This document shows positions 16,492 through 24,532 of a stretch of 64,000 nt of DNA, piece after piece. Under the pieces are notes generated by a model. It was not told where the DNA came from, did not search any database, and saw only the letters and a list, made by a program, of their open reading frames with translations. Numbering within the stretch: the first letter of the stretch is position 1; each line of letters begins with the position of its first letter. The stretch comes from Geodermatophilus arenarius (GTDB lineage: Bacteria; Actinomycetota; Actinomycetes; Mycobacteriales; Geodermatophilaceae). The stretch spans positions 26,500 to 90,499 of the forward strand of contig NZ_JBHSGR010000023.1 in the NCBI RefSeq assembly GCF_042654585.1, read 5' to 3'. The position numbers were made by a program, and so were the translations under genes.

Positions 16492-16986
16492 GTGACCGAC
16501 CTGCTCGACCTGCCCGTCTCGACCCTCCGGGGCGAGGACACCACGCTCGGCGCGCTCACCGGCCGCCGTCCGGCCCTGGTGGTCAACGTGGCCAGCCGCT
16601 GCGGCCTGACCCCGCAGTACACCGGGCTGGAGGAGCTGCAGCGGGAGTACGGCCCGCGCGGGTTCACCGTCGTCGGCGTGCCGTGCAACCAGTTCGCCGG
16701 GCAGGAGCCGGGCAGCGCCGAGGAGATCGAGTCCTTCTGCTCGGCCACGTACGGCGTCACCTTCCCGATGACGGGGAAGGTCGACGTCAACGGCGAGGGC
16801 GCACACCCGGTCTACCAGCGGCTCACCGAGGCCCCCGACGCCGCCGGTGAGGCCGGGCCGGTGCGGTGGAACTTCGAGAAGTTCCTGGTCGACGGCGACG
16901 GTGCGGTCGTCGCGCGGTTCCGCCCGACGACCGAGCCGGGCGCGCCGGAGGTCCGGACGGCGATCGAGGCGCTGCTCGCCGGCTGA
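16492..16986 (+). CDS. Glutathione peroxidase family thiol peroxidase
   Basis: A 164-residue GPx-like peroxidase. The peroxidatic Cys37 is in NVASRCGLTPQY, the second conserved Cys65 in VPCNQFAGQEP with Gln71, and the tetrad Trp126-Asn127 is in RWNFEKFLV. It has cysteine rather than selenocysteine and, as in other bacterial GPx proteins, probably uses thioredoxin or mycoredoxin instead of glutathione. It reduces hydroperoxides in the cytoplasm. GTG at 16492 is preceded by GAGGAG. Confidence 0.92.
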   Translation: MTDLLDLPVSTLRGEDTTLGALTGRRPALVVNVASRCGLTPQYTGLEELQREYGPRGFTVVGVPCNQFAGQEPGSAEEIESFCSATYGVTFPMTGKVDVNGEGAHPVYQRLTEAPDAAGEAGPVRWNFEKFLVDGDGAVVARFRPTTEPGAPEVRTAIEALLAG

Positions 16987-17043
16987 CCCGGGGCCGCTCC
17001 GGCGGCGGATGCCGGGGTCGCGCGGGCGGGGCAGCATCGGGCC

Positions 17044-17760
17044 ATGGCCGACCTGCACTTCTACTTCGACCCGGTGTGCCCGTTCGCGTGGCTGACCAGC
17101 CGGTGGGTGCGCACCGTCGCGTCCCGGCGCGAGTACGACGTCGACTGGCGGTTCATCTCGCTGCGCCTGCTCAACGCGCACGTCGACTACGACGCCCACT
17201 TCCCGCCCGAGTACGAGGCCGGCCACACCGCGGGGCTGCGACTGCTGCGCGTGGCCGCCCGCACCCGCGAGGAGCACGGCCGCGCGGCGGTGGGCACGCT
17301 CTACGAGGCCCTCGGCCGGCGGGTCTTCGAGACCGAGCCCGACCGGCCCGGCACGGCCGGCGAGCGCGGCACGCGGGCCTACCTCGAGCCGGTGCTGGAG
17401 CGCGCCGGGCTGCCGGCCGACCTCGCCGACGCCCTCGACGACGACCGCTGGGACGACACGATCCGGGCCGAGACCGACGAGGCGCTGGCGCTCACCGGCA
17501 AGGACGTCGGGACGCCGATCCTGCACTTCGAGCCGCCCGGGGGCGTCGCCTTCTTCGGCCCGGTCATCAGCCGGCTGCCCGCCGACGACGACGCGGTCGA
17601 GCTCTGGGACGCCGTCGTCCGCCTGGCCCGCTTCCCCGGTTTCGCCGAGCTCAAGCGCAGCCTGCGCGAGCGCCCGCAGCTCCTCGCCGCGGGGGTGCAG
17701 CCGGACGAGGTCGGGGTACAGGAGGACTGGCACGGCGGGAGCCGCCGCACGAAACGGTGA
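17044..17760 (+). CDS. DsbA family protein, Rv2466c-like (monothiol CPFA)
   Basis: A 238-residue thioredoxin-fold protein resembling the mycothiol-dependent reductase Rv2466c. The N-terminus is FYFDPVCPFAWLTSRWVR, followed by a long helical insertion, then KDVGTPILHFEPPGGVAFFGPVISRLP with the cis-Pro, and FPGFAELKR. The usual CPWC active site is CPFA here: only Cys12 remains, so a one-cysteine mycothiol or glutaredoxin-like mechanism is expected. The ATG follows CAGCAT by six bases, so it is possibly leaderless. Confidence 0.85.
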   Translation: MADLHFYFDPVCPFAWLTSRWVRTVASRREYDVDWRFISLRLLNAHVDYDAHFPPEYEAGHTAGLRLLRVAARTREEHGRAAVGTLYEALGRRVFETEPDRPGTAGERGTRAYLEPVLERAGLPADLADALDDDRWDDTIRAETDEALALTGKDVGTPILHFEPPGGVAFFGPVISRLPADDDAVELWDAVVRLARFPGFAELKRSLRERPQLLAAGVQPDEVGVQEDWHGGSRRTKR

Positions 17761-17785
17761 GCGTGACCCGCACCGGAGCGGGTAC

Positions 17786-17804
17786 TAAGGTGAGCCTTGC
17801 CTGA
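17786..17804. promoter_or_regulatory. IdeR/DtxR-type iron box overlapping a -10 element
   Basis: TAAGGTGAGCCTTGCCTGA agrees with the 19-bp IdeR/DmdR consensus (TTAGGTTAGSCTAACCTAA) at 14 positions. Its first six bases (TAAGGT) also form a -10 box, with GTGACC 17 bases upstream as -35, so iron-loaded repressor would block the promoter of the siderophore permease operon starting at 17829. Confidence 0.8.
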
Positions 17805-17828
17805 TCTCGACCCGTCCGGAGCTGCCCG

Positions 17829-18899
17829 GTGTCCGTCCCCAGCGTCACCCGCGCTCCCGCGGCGACCCGGGCCACCCCGGCGCGCCCGGCAGGGACCGCC
17901 CGGACGCGGCGCCGCGTGCTCGGCCTGGCCGGGCTCCTGGTCCTCGTGGTCGCCGCCTGCGCGGCCAGCATCGCGATCGGCACCCGCCCGCTCGGCCTGG
18001 GCACCGTGTGGGAGGTCCTCACCGACCGCTCGCTGCGGACCGAGGAGGCGGTCATCGTCTGGGACCTGCGGGTCCCGCGCACCGTGCTCGGGCTCCTGGT
18101 CGGGGCGTCGCTCGGGGTCGCCGGCGCCCTGATGCAGGGCCACACCCGCAACCCGCTGGGCGACCCCGGCCTGCTGGGCGTCACCGCCGGCGCCTCCTTC
18201 GCCGTGGTCCTGGCCATCGCGCTGCTGGGGATCAGCACGCCGTCGGGGTACGTGTGGTTCGCCTTCGCGGGGGCGCTGGCCGGGACGGTCGCCGTGTACG
18301 TCCTGGGCGCGGCCGGCCGCGGCGGGGCCACCCCGGTCACCCTCGCCCTGGCCGGCTCCACGCTGTCCGCGCTGCTGTACGCCCTCGTGCGCGCCGTGCT
18401 GGTCAGCGACTCGAACTCGCTGGACGCCTTCCGCTTCTGGGTGGTCGGCGCGCTGGCCGGCCGCGGCGCCGACATCGCCTGGCAGGTGCTGCCCTTCGTC
18501 GTCGCCGGCCTGGTGCTCGCCCTGCTCAACGCGCCCGCCCTGGACCTGCTCGGCATGGGCGAGGACGTGGCCCGCGGCCTCGGCCAGCGGGTGTGGCTGG
18601 CCCGCGCCGTCGGCCTGGTGGCCATCACGCTGCTGGCCGGCGCCGCGACGGCGGCCTGCGGGCCGATCGCCTTCGTCGGGCTGGTGGTCCCGCACGCCGT
18701 CCGGGCGTTCACCGGGCCGGCGCACCGGTGGCTGGTCCCCTGCGCGGCGCTGGCCGGGGCGTTCCTGCTGCTGACCGCCGACGTCGTCGGCCGGGTGATC
18801 GCGCGTCCCGGCGAGGTGCAGGTCGGCATCGTGCTCGCCCTGCTCGGCGGGCCGTTCTTCATCGCGCTCGTGCGCCGGCGGCGGAGCGCGACGCTGTGA
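17829..18899 (+). CDS. FecCD-family iron-siderophore ABC permease (first)
   Basis: A 356-residue permease with about ten membrane segments after a 35-residue polar N-terminus. FecCD landmarks are LRVPRTVLGLLVGASLGVAG, MQGHTRNPLGDPGLLGVTAGA and GPIAFVGLVVPHAVR. It forms one half of the membrane channel of a ferric-siderophore importer. The gene is first in a three-gene operon (second permease, ATPase) behind an IdeR-like box, so iron repression is expected. Start GTG 17829; the next gene begins 10 bases after the stop. Confidence 0.92.
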   Translation: MSVPSVTRAPAATRATPARPAGTARTRRRVLGLAGLLVLVVAACAASIAIGTRPLGLGTVWEVLTDRSLRTEEAVIVWDLRVPRTVLGLLVGASLGVAGALMQGHTRNPLGDPGLLGVTAGASFAVVLAIALLGISTPSGYVWFAFAGALAGTVAVYVLGAAGRGGATPVTLALAGSTLSALLYALVRAVLVSDSNSLDAFRFWVVGALAGRGADIAWQVLPFVVAGLVLALLNAPALDLLGMGEDVARGLGQRVWLARAVGLVAITLLAGAATAACGPIAFVGLVVPHAVRAFTGPAHRWLVPCAALAGAFLLLTADVVGRVIARPGEVQVGIVLALLGGPFFIALVRRRRSATL

Positions 18900-18909
18900 G
18901 GGCCGCCGC

Positions 18910-20019
18910 GTGACCGCCACCGTCGACACCATCCGCGAGACGACCCCGCCCGACCCCGGCGGGCGCGCGGCCGGCCGCGCGGTCGTCCTGCGCCACGGGC
19001 CGGTGTCGGTGCGGTTCCGGTGGCGGTCGGTCGTCGTGCCGCTGGTCGCGCTGGCCGTCGTCGTGCTGCTCGGGGCGGTCGCGCTGGGCCGGGGCGACTA
19101 CCCGATCGCGGTCACCGACGTGCTGCGCACGCTCGTCGGAGCCGGCGAGCAGGGCCAGCGGTTCGTCGTGCTGGAGCTGCGGGCGCCACGGGTCGTCGTC
19201 GGCGCGCTGGTCGGGCTGGCGCTCGGCGTGGCCGGCGCCCTGTTCCAGACCTTCGCGCGCAACCCCCTGGCCTCACCGGACATCCTGGGGATCACCTCGG
19301 GGGCCTCGGTGGGCGCCGTCGTCGCGATTGTCGCCACCGGCACCTCGTCGGCCGGCGCGGTCCTCGGCGGCGTCGGCGTCCCGCTCGCGGCCCTCGCCGG
19401 GGCGCTGGGGGCCGGGCTGCTGCTGTTCCTGCTGGCCTACCGGTCCGGCGTCGACGGCTACCGGCTGGTCCTCGTCGGCGTCGCGGTGTCCTCGATCTCG
19501 CTGGCGGTGGTCGACTGGCTGCTCACCCGGGCGGCCATCTACGACGCCGCGGCCGCCTACGTCTGGATCGTCGGCTCGCTCAACGCCCGCACCTGGGGCC
19601 AGGCCGTGCCGCTGGCCGTGGCCCTCGCGGTGCTGGTGCCGCTGGCCCTCGCGGCGGGGCGGGTGCTCGGCGTGCTGCAGTTCGGTGACGACACCGCGCG
19701 CGGGCTGGGCGTCCGCCTGGCCGCGGCGCAGGCCGCCGTCGTCCTCGTCGCGGTCGTGCTGGTCGCCGCGTCGGTCTCGGCGGCCGGGCCGATCACGTTC
19801 GTCGCGCTGGTCGTCCCGCAGATCGCCGTCCGGCTGACCGGCGGCTCGCGCCCGCCCCTGCTGGCCTCGGGCCTGCTCGGCGCGGCGCTGGTCGTGCTGG
19901 CCGACCTGCTCACGCGCACCGTCCTGCCCGAGGCCCTGCCGGTGGGCATCCTCACCGCCGTCGTCGGCGCCCCGTACCTGCTCTGGCTGCTCGTCCGCGG
20001 GAGGCGGACCATCGCATGA
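18910..20019 (+). CDS. FecCD-family iron-siderophore ABC permease (second)
   Basis: A 369-residue permease, the heterodimer partner of the preceding one. Family motifs are LRAPRVVVGALVGLALGVAGAL, FQTFARNPLASPDILGITSGAS, and near the end AAGPITFVALVVPQIAVRL. About ten membrane segments follow a polar N-terminus of about 35 residues. Its TGA stop overlaps the ATG of the ATPase gene (ATGA). Confidence 0.92.
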   Translation: MTATVDTIRETTPPDPGGRAAGRAVVLRHGPVSVRFRWRSVVVPLVALAVVVLLGAVALGRGDYPIAVTDVLRTLVGAGEQGQRFVVLELRAPRVVVGALVGLALGVAGALFQTFARNPLASPDILGITSGASVGAVVAIVATGTSSAGAVLGGVGVPLAALAGALGAGLLLFLLAYRSGVDGYRLVLVGVAVSSISLAVVDWLLTRAAIYDAAAAYVWIVGSLNARTWGQAVPLAVALAVLVPLALAAGRVLGVLQFGDDTARGLGVRLAAAQAAVVLVAVVLVAASVSAAGPITFVALVVPQIAVRLTGGSRPPLLASGLLGAALVVLADLLTRTVLPEALPVGILTAVVGAPYLLWLLVRGRRTIA

Positions 20020-20858
20020 CGACTCCCACCACCGACGCGCCCCCGGTGCCCGCCGCCGCCGGCGAGGGCCGGGTGCGCCTGGCGGCCGAGGGGCTGCGCC
20101 TGGCCTACGACGACCGCGTCGTCGTCGACGGGCTGGACCTCGCGCTCACCGACGGCTCGTTCACCGCCATCGTCGGGCCGAACGGCTGCGGCAAGTCCAC
20201 GCTGCTGCGGGCGCTGGGCCGGCTGCTGCGCCCGGCGGCGGGTCAGGTGCTGCTCGACGGCCGGGCGATCGCCAGGACGCCGACCCGCGAGGTCGCCCGC
20301 GTACTCGGGCTGCTGCCGCAGACGCCGGTGGCCCCCTCGGGGCTCACCGTCGCCGACCTCGTGGCCCGCGGCCGCCACCCGCACCAGAGCTGGCTGCGGC
20401 AGTGGTCGACCGAGGACGAGGCGGTCGTCGCCGAGGCGCTGACCTGGACCGACATGGGCGACCTCGCCGACCGTCCGGTGGACGAGCTCTCCGGCGGCCA
20501 GCGGCAGCGGGCCTGGATCTCCATGGCGCTCGCCCAGGGCACCGACCTGATCCTGCTCGACGAGCCGACGACCTACCTGGACCTGTCGCACCAGATCGAC
20601 GTCCTGGAGCTCGTGGCGCGGCTGCACGCCGAGCGGGGACGGACGGTCGTCGTCGTGCTGCACGACCTCAACCTCGCCGCCCGCTACGCGCAGCGGCTGG
20701 TGGCCATGCGCGACGGCGTCCTGGTCTCCTCCGGCACGCCGCACGAGGTGCTCACCGAGCAACTGCTCGCCGACGTCTTCGACCTCGAGGCCCGCGTGGT
20801 GCCCGACCCGGTGGCCGGCACCCCGATGGTCGTCCCGGTCCGACGGCTCCCCCGGTGA
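20016..20858 (+). CDS. Iron-siderophore ABC transporter ATP-binding protein
   Basis: A 280-residue ABC ATPase of the FepC type. Walker A is GPNGCGKST at residues 54-62, the Q-loop LLPQTP, the signature LSGGQRQR, Walker B LILLDEPT and the H-loop VVLHDLN. The ATDLLARGRHPHQ-like segment (VADLVARGRHPHQSW) is typical of siderophore and cobalamin importers. It powers the two FecCD permeases encoded immediately upstream and is translationally coupled to the second. A structured repeat element follows before the convergent reductase gene. Confidence 0.94.
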   Translation: MTTPTTDAPPVPAAAGEGRVRLAAEGLRLAYDDRVVVDGLDLALTDGSFTAIVGPNGCGKSTLLRALGRLLRPAAGQVLLDGRAIARTPTREVARVLGLLPQTPVAPSGLTVADLVARGRHPHQSWLRQWSTEDEAVVAEALTWTDMGDLADRPVDELSGGQRQRAWISMALAQGTDLILLDEPTTYLDLSHQIDVLELVARLHAERGRTVVVVLHDLNLAARYAQRLVAMRDGVLVSSGTPHEVLTEQLLADVFDLEARVVPDPVAGTPMVVPVRRLPR

Positions 20859-20867
20859 GCTGATGGA

Positions 20868-20931
20868 GCGGCCCCGCTGCAGGGGCCCGCCGCGAGCGTG
20901 CGAGCGGTGGGGGGGGCAGCGGGGTCCTCCC
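20868..20931 (-). repeat. Dispersed structured hairpin repeat, copy A (terminator-like)
   Basis: A nested hairpin directly after the stop of the minus-strand siderophore-interacting gene. The apical loop is 20894-20903 (minus strand TCGCACGCTC). The inner stem is 20886-20893 with 20904-20911 (8 bp, one G-T). An outer stem pairs about 20872-20880 with 20917-20925. Copies with the same loop and compensatory stem changes lie at 38228-38286 and 44164-44223. It probably terminates both convergent transcripts here. Confidence 0.75.
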
Positions 20932-21870
20932 TCAGTTCTCGGCGCGGCCCTCGCGCCAGTAGCCCATGAAGGCCACCGAGCGCCGGTCGACGCCGAGGTC
21001 GCCGACCAGGCGGCGGCGCAGCTGCTTGACCATCCCGGCCTCGCCGGCCAGCCAGGCGTAGCAGCCCGCCCCGGCCGCGGGGTCCTCGGGGACCTCCCAC
21101 AGCAGGCCGGTGTCGAGGTCGACGTCCTCGGGAGTGGGCGCCGGCGCGGCGCAGATCCCCAGGTCCACCAGGGCGGCGTGCACCGCGGGTACCAGCAGCT
21201 CGCCGCGGGGGCGGTCGGCGCGGGCCAGCCAGCGCACCTGCACGCCCTCGGGCAGCCGCAGGTCCTGCAGGTCCCCGGCCTCGGGCACCTCGAGGACGGC
21301 GACGGCGCGGCGGCCGGGCGGCAGCGCCTCGAGGATCGCGCCGACGGCGGGCACCGCGGTCTCGTCGCCGGCGAGCAGCAGGCAGGAGGCCGTGGCCGGC
21401 GGTGCCCACTCGACGCCCCACGCGCGGCCGCGGCCGGGACGGTCGGGGCCCATGAGCACCATCGGGTCGCCCGGGCGGGCCTGCGCGGCCCAGGTGGCGG
21501 CCGGGCCGGCGTGCCCGTCGGCGACACCGTGCAGGACGACGTCGAGGTCGACCTCGGACCGCTCGGGGCGGGCCGCGCGCACGGTGTAGGTGCGCAGGAC
21601 CGGTCGCCGCTCCTCGGCCAGCGCGCAGTAGGCGGGGTACCACTCGGCGCCGGCGGCCTGCAGCTCGGCCAGCGCGGTCGGGTCGGGGGCGAGGACGAGC
21701 TTGACCCGCTGGTCGTCCCCGGCCACGCCGAAGCCCTCGAGCTGCGGGCCGGTGAGCGTGATCCGCACCATCGACGGACCGAGGGAGCGGACGCGGGCGA
21801 CGACGGTCTCGAAGAACAGCCACTGCGGCAGCTCGGCCACCGCCGCTGCCGGGGCCTCGGTCGTCGTCAC
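20932..21870 (-). CDS. Siderophore-interacting protein (ferric-siderophore reductase)
   Basis: A 312-residue SIP-family flavoprotein. The N-terminal FAD-binding barrel has the RTYTVR motif (residues about 93-98). A C-terminal NAD(P)H-binding domain has LLLAGDETAVPAVGAIL and CYAWLAGEAGMVKQLRRRL. It reduces imported ferric siderophores to release Fe(II) in the cytoplasm. It is transcribed away from the binding-protein gene; an IdeR-like box between them (21915-21933) can control both. GTG start at 21870 with GGAGA upstream. Confidence 0.93.
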   Translation of the reverse strand: MTTTEAPAAAVAELPQWLFFETVVARVRSLGPSMVRITLTGPQLEGFGVAGDDQRVKLVLAPDPTALAELQAAGAEWYPAYCALAEERRPVLRTYTVRAARPERSEVDLDVVLHGVADGHAGPAATWAAQARPGDPMVLMGPDRPGRGRAWGVEWAPPATASCLLLAGDETAVPAVGAILEALPPGRRAVAVLEVPEAGDLQDLRLPEGVQVRWLARADRPRGELLVPAVHAALVDLGICAAPAPTPEDVDLDTGLLWEVPEDPAAGAGCYAWLAGEAGMVKQLRRRLVGDLGVDRRSVAFMGYWREGRAEN

Positions 21871-21914
21871 GCGGGTCTCCGCTCCGCTCGGGGACGGCCC
21901 CTGCGGACCGCTTG

Positions 21915-21933
21915 TAAGGCAAGGCTAACCTCC
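21915..21933. promoter_or_regulatory. IdeR/DtxR-type iron box between divergent genes
   Basis: TAAGGCAAGGCTAACCTCC agrees with the IdeR consensus at 14 of 19 positions, including the core AGGCTAACCT. It contains outward -10-like boxes on both strands (TAACCT plus, 21926-21931; TAGCCT minus, 21922-21927), so one operator can repress the reductase and the binding lipoprotein together. Confidence 0.82.
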
Positions 21934-21982
21934 CCTCGCCCGCAGGGGGAAGCCCCCTGCCCGAACCGGAGGAGGACCCCCG

Positions 21983-22984
21983 GTGTCCCGACCCCCGCGC
22001 CTGCTCGGCGCCTCCCTCGCGCTGGCGGCCCTGCTCGCCGCGAGCGCCTGCGCCGGATCCGGCACCGACGACGAGGCGGAGGCCGCGACGGGAGGCTGGT
22101 CGTTCACCGACGACGTCGGCACCACCGTCGAGCTCGACGCCGCGCCGGAGCGGGTGGCCGGCCTGAACGACGTCGCGTCGTCGCTGTGGAACCTCGGCAT
22201 CGAGCCGGTGGCCACCTTCGGCCAGACCTCGGCCGCCGACGACGTCCAGTTCGAGGGCCGCGACCTCGACGGCGTGGAGATCGCCGGCGAGAGCTACGGG
22301 CAGATCGACCTCGAGGCGCTGGCCGCCGCCGACCCCGACCTGATCGTCACCACCGTCTACCCGGTGGACTCCGAGGGGACGCTGGACGACACCCAGCCCC
22401 TGTACGGCTTCGAGTCGCTGGAGCAGCAGGAGCAGGTCGCGCGGATCGCGCCGGTCGTGGCGATCGCCTGGCGCGGCTCGGCCGCCGACGTCATCGAGCG
22501 CACCGCCGAGCTCGCGGAGGCCCTCGGTGCGGACGTGGACGGCGACGAGGTGAGCGCGGCCCGGCAGGACTACGAGGACGCCTCCGCGGCGCTCACCGAG
22601 GCCGCGTCCTCCGGGGTCACCGTGCTGCCGGTGGCCGCCTACCCGGACGAGGGCTTCTACGTGGCGAAGGCCAACGACGACCCGTCGCTGCGCCTGTACC
22701 AGGACCTCGGCGTGCAGTTCGTCGACCCGGGCGGCGACGGCTACTTCTGGCAGACCGCGAGCTGGGAGCAGGTGCCGCAGTACCGCAGCGACGTGATCCT
22801 CTACTCGCTGCGCGGCGCGATGACCCCCGAGGAGATGGCCGGCCAGCCGACCTACGGTCTGCTGCCGGCCGCGCAGGCGCAGCAGGTGTACCCGTGGGAG
22901 TACGTCGGCATGGACTACGCCGCCCAGGCCCGCTACATGGAGCGCCTGGCCGGCTGGCTGGCCGACTCCGACAAGGTGTCCTGA
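21983..22984 (+). CDS. Iron-siderophore ABC transporter substrate-binding lipoprotein
   Basis: A 333-residue FepB/FhuD-type binding protein. Lipobox LAASAC gives the lipidated Cys23 after a typical signal peptide. The mature domain has the family start FTDDVGTTVELDAAPERVAGLNDV, then DLEALAAADPDLIVTT. It captures ferric siderophore at the cell surface and delivers it to the FecCD permeases encoded 2-4 kb upstream. GGAGGA precedes the GTG. The 3' end overlaps the convergent EamA gene. Confidence 0.92.
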   Translation: MSRPPRLLGASLALAALLAASACAGSGTDDEAEAATGGWSFTDDVGTTVELDAAPERVAGLNDVASSLWNLGIEPVATFGQTSAADDVQFEGRDLDGVEIAGESYGQIDLEALAAADPDLIVTTVYPVDSEGTLDDTQPLYGFESLEQQEQVARIAPVVAIAWRGSAADVIERTAELAEALGADVDGDEVSAARQDYEDASAALTEAASSGVTVLPVAAYPDEGFYVAKANDDPSLRLYQDLGVQFVDPGGDGYFWQTASWEQVPQYRSDVILYSLRGAMTPEEMAGQPTYGLLPAAQAQQVYPWEYVGMDYAAQARYMERLAGWLADSDKVS

Positions 22985-23961
22985 GGCGCGAGCGGCGCCG
23001 GCGTCTCGGGGACGGGCGCCGGCGCCGGGGTCGGCCGCGCGGCGGTGCGGGCGGTCTGGGCGAGCGCGATGCCGCCGAGCACCACCAACCCGCCGGCCAC
23101 CTGCCAGCCGGTGAGCACCTGCTCCACCCACAGCCAGGCGACGACCGAGGCGAACACCGGCTCGACGGTGGCGACCAGCCCGGCCGTCGTCGGCGGCAGG
23201 TGGCGCAGCGCGGCGATCGACAGCCAGAACGGCGTGATCGCCCCGAGGACGACGATCCAGGCCACGAGCACCCACAGCGGCAGCTGCGCCGAGCCGAGCG
23301 AGACCGGCACCCGCTCCCCCAGCACGCCGGCGCCGAACGACGCGGTGAACGGGGCGACGACCGCCCAGAACAGCGCGGCGGCGACGAACGTCCAGGTGGT
23401 GAGCGCGACCGGGTCGCGGGTGGCCGTCCCGCGCTCGCCCATGAGGTAGTAGGTCGCCAGGCAGACGGCGGCGGCCAGGCCCGCGGCGACGCCGAGCGGG
23501 TCCAGCGAGCCGCCGCCCTCCCACACCTGCGCGACGAGGACCAGCCCGGACAGCGACAGCGCCAGCGCCACCCAGATCCGGGGGCGCACGGGTTCCCGGC
23601 GCACCAGCCGGACCCACAGCGCGATCCCGACCGGCGCGGTCATCTCGAAGACCAGCGCGATGCCGACGGGCAGCCGGCCGATGGCCACGTAGTAGAGGAA
23701 CTGCGTGAGCGCGACGCCGACCACGCCGAACACCGCGAGGAAGGGCACCTCGCGCCAGGTGAGCCGCAGCCGCCGCGGGGAGACGAGCGCCAGCGCGGCC
23801 AGCAGGCCGACCGCCGCCCCGCCGCAGCGCATCGCCGTCAGCCAGGTGGGCGGGACGCCGGCCTGCAGCGCGAGCGTGGAGACGGTGCCGTTGACGGCGA
23901 ACAGCCCCGCCGCCGCCACGGTGGTCAGGTAGCCGATGGCTGGGCGGCGGGTGTGCGGCAC
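22933..23961 (-). CDS. EamA/RhtA-family drug-metabolite transporter
   Basis: A 342-residue protein with ten membrane segments in two EamA halves (first around GYLTTVAAAGLFAVNGTVSTLAL, second around DPLGVAAGLAAAVCLATYYLMGE), plus a Pro/Ala-rich cytoplasmic tail. It resembles RhtA/YddG-like amino-acid exporters; substrate unknown. I place the start at GTG 23961 (MPHTRRPAIG) because TACGCT lies seven bases upstream on the minus strand, which fits a leaderless mRNA. The longer start at 23997 adds 12 polar residues. The last 52 bases overlap the 3' end of the binding-protein gene. Confidence 0.85.
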   Translation of the reverse strand: MPHTRRPAIGYLTTVAAAGLFAVNGTVSTLALQAGVPPTWLTAMRCGGAAVGLLAALALVSPRRLRLTWREVPFLAVFGVVGVALTQFLYYVAIGRLPVGIALVFEMTAPVGIALWVRLVRREPVRPRIWVALALSLSGLVLVAQVWEGGGSLDPLGVAAGLAAAVCLATYYLMGERGTATRDPVALTTWTFVAAALFWAVVAPFTASFGAGVLGERVPVSLGSAQLPLWVLVAWIVVLGAITPFWLSIAALRHLPPTTAGLVATVEPVFASVVAWLWVEQVLTGWQVAGGLVVLGGIALAQTARTAARPTPAPAPVPETPAPLAPQDTLSESASQPARRSM

Positions 23962-24008
23962 CCGTCCGAGCGTAGTGGTCGTCGAGTCGTACGCCACCTA
24001 CCGACGCG

Positions 24009-24413
24009 TCACTGGGCGTACGCCGGGTCCATCCACACGACCTCCCAGACGTGGCCGTCCGGGTCGGTGAAGCTCGAGCCGTACAGGAATCCGTGGTCCT
24101 GCGGCGGCATCCACTTGTCCCCGCCGGCACCGAGGGCCCGCTCGACCATCGCGTCGACCTCCTCGCGGCTGTCGCACGACAGCGCGTACAGCGCCGCCGT
24201 CCCCTGCCGCGGGTCGGCGATCCGCGTGCCCTCGGGGACGAAGCCGGCCATCTTCCCGCGGCTCAGCAGCTGCAGGCGGATCGTGTCGCTGACGACCACC
24301 GAGACCGACTCCTCGTCGCTGAACTGCTCGTCCACCGTGAACCCGAGGGCGGTGTAGAAGGCCCGGCCGGCCGCCACGTCGGCCACCGGCAGGTTGAGGA
24401 AGACCATGCGCAC
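24009..24413 (-). CDS. VOC (glyoxalase-like) family protein
   Basis: A 134-residue single VOC unit with two beta-alpha-beta-beta-beta repeats: FLNLPVADVAAGRAFYTALGFTV, then AALYALSCDSREEVDAMVERAL and GFLYGSSFTDPDGHVWEVVWMD. The terminal Glu of DGHVWEV is a usual metal ligand. It resembles the lactoylglutathione-lyase-like protein group found widely in bacteria; the substrate cannot be predicted. Starts at GTG 24413 or ATG 24407. Confidence 0.87.
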   Translation of the reverse strand: MRMVFLNLPVADVAAGRAFYTALGFTVDEQFSDEESVSVVVSDTIRLQLLSRGKMAGFVPEGTRIADPRQGTAALYALSCDSREEVDAMVERALGAGGDKWMPPQDHGFLYGSSFTDPDGHVWEVVWMDPAYAQ

Positions 24414-24532
24414 GGTCGCGCTCCCGTCGTCCGGGGCCCTCGGCCCGGGCCCGTCGAGGGGGGAGACGGCGCGGCCGGGCGGAACTCATCGGCCGCGCGT
24501 GGCTCCCGGGGAGGGCGGGCACCCTCGACGGC

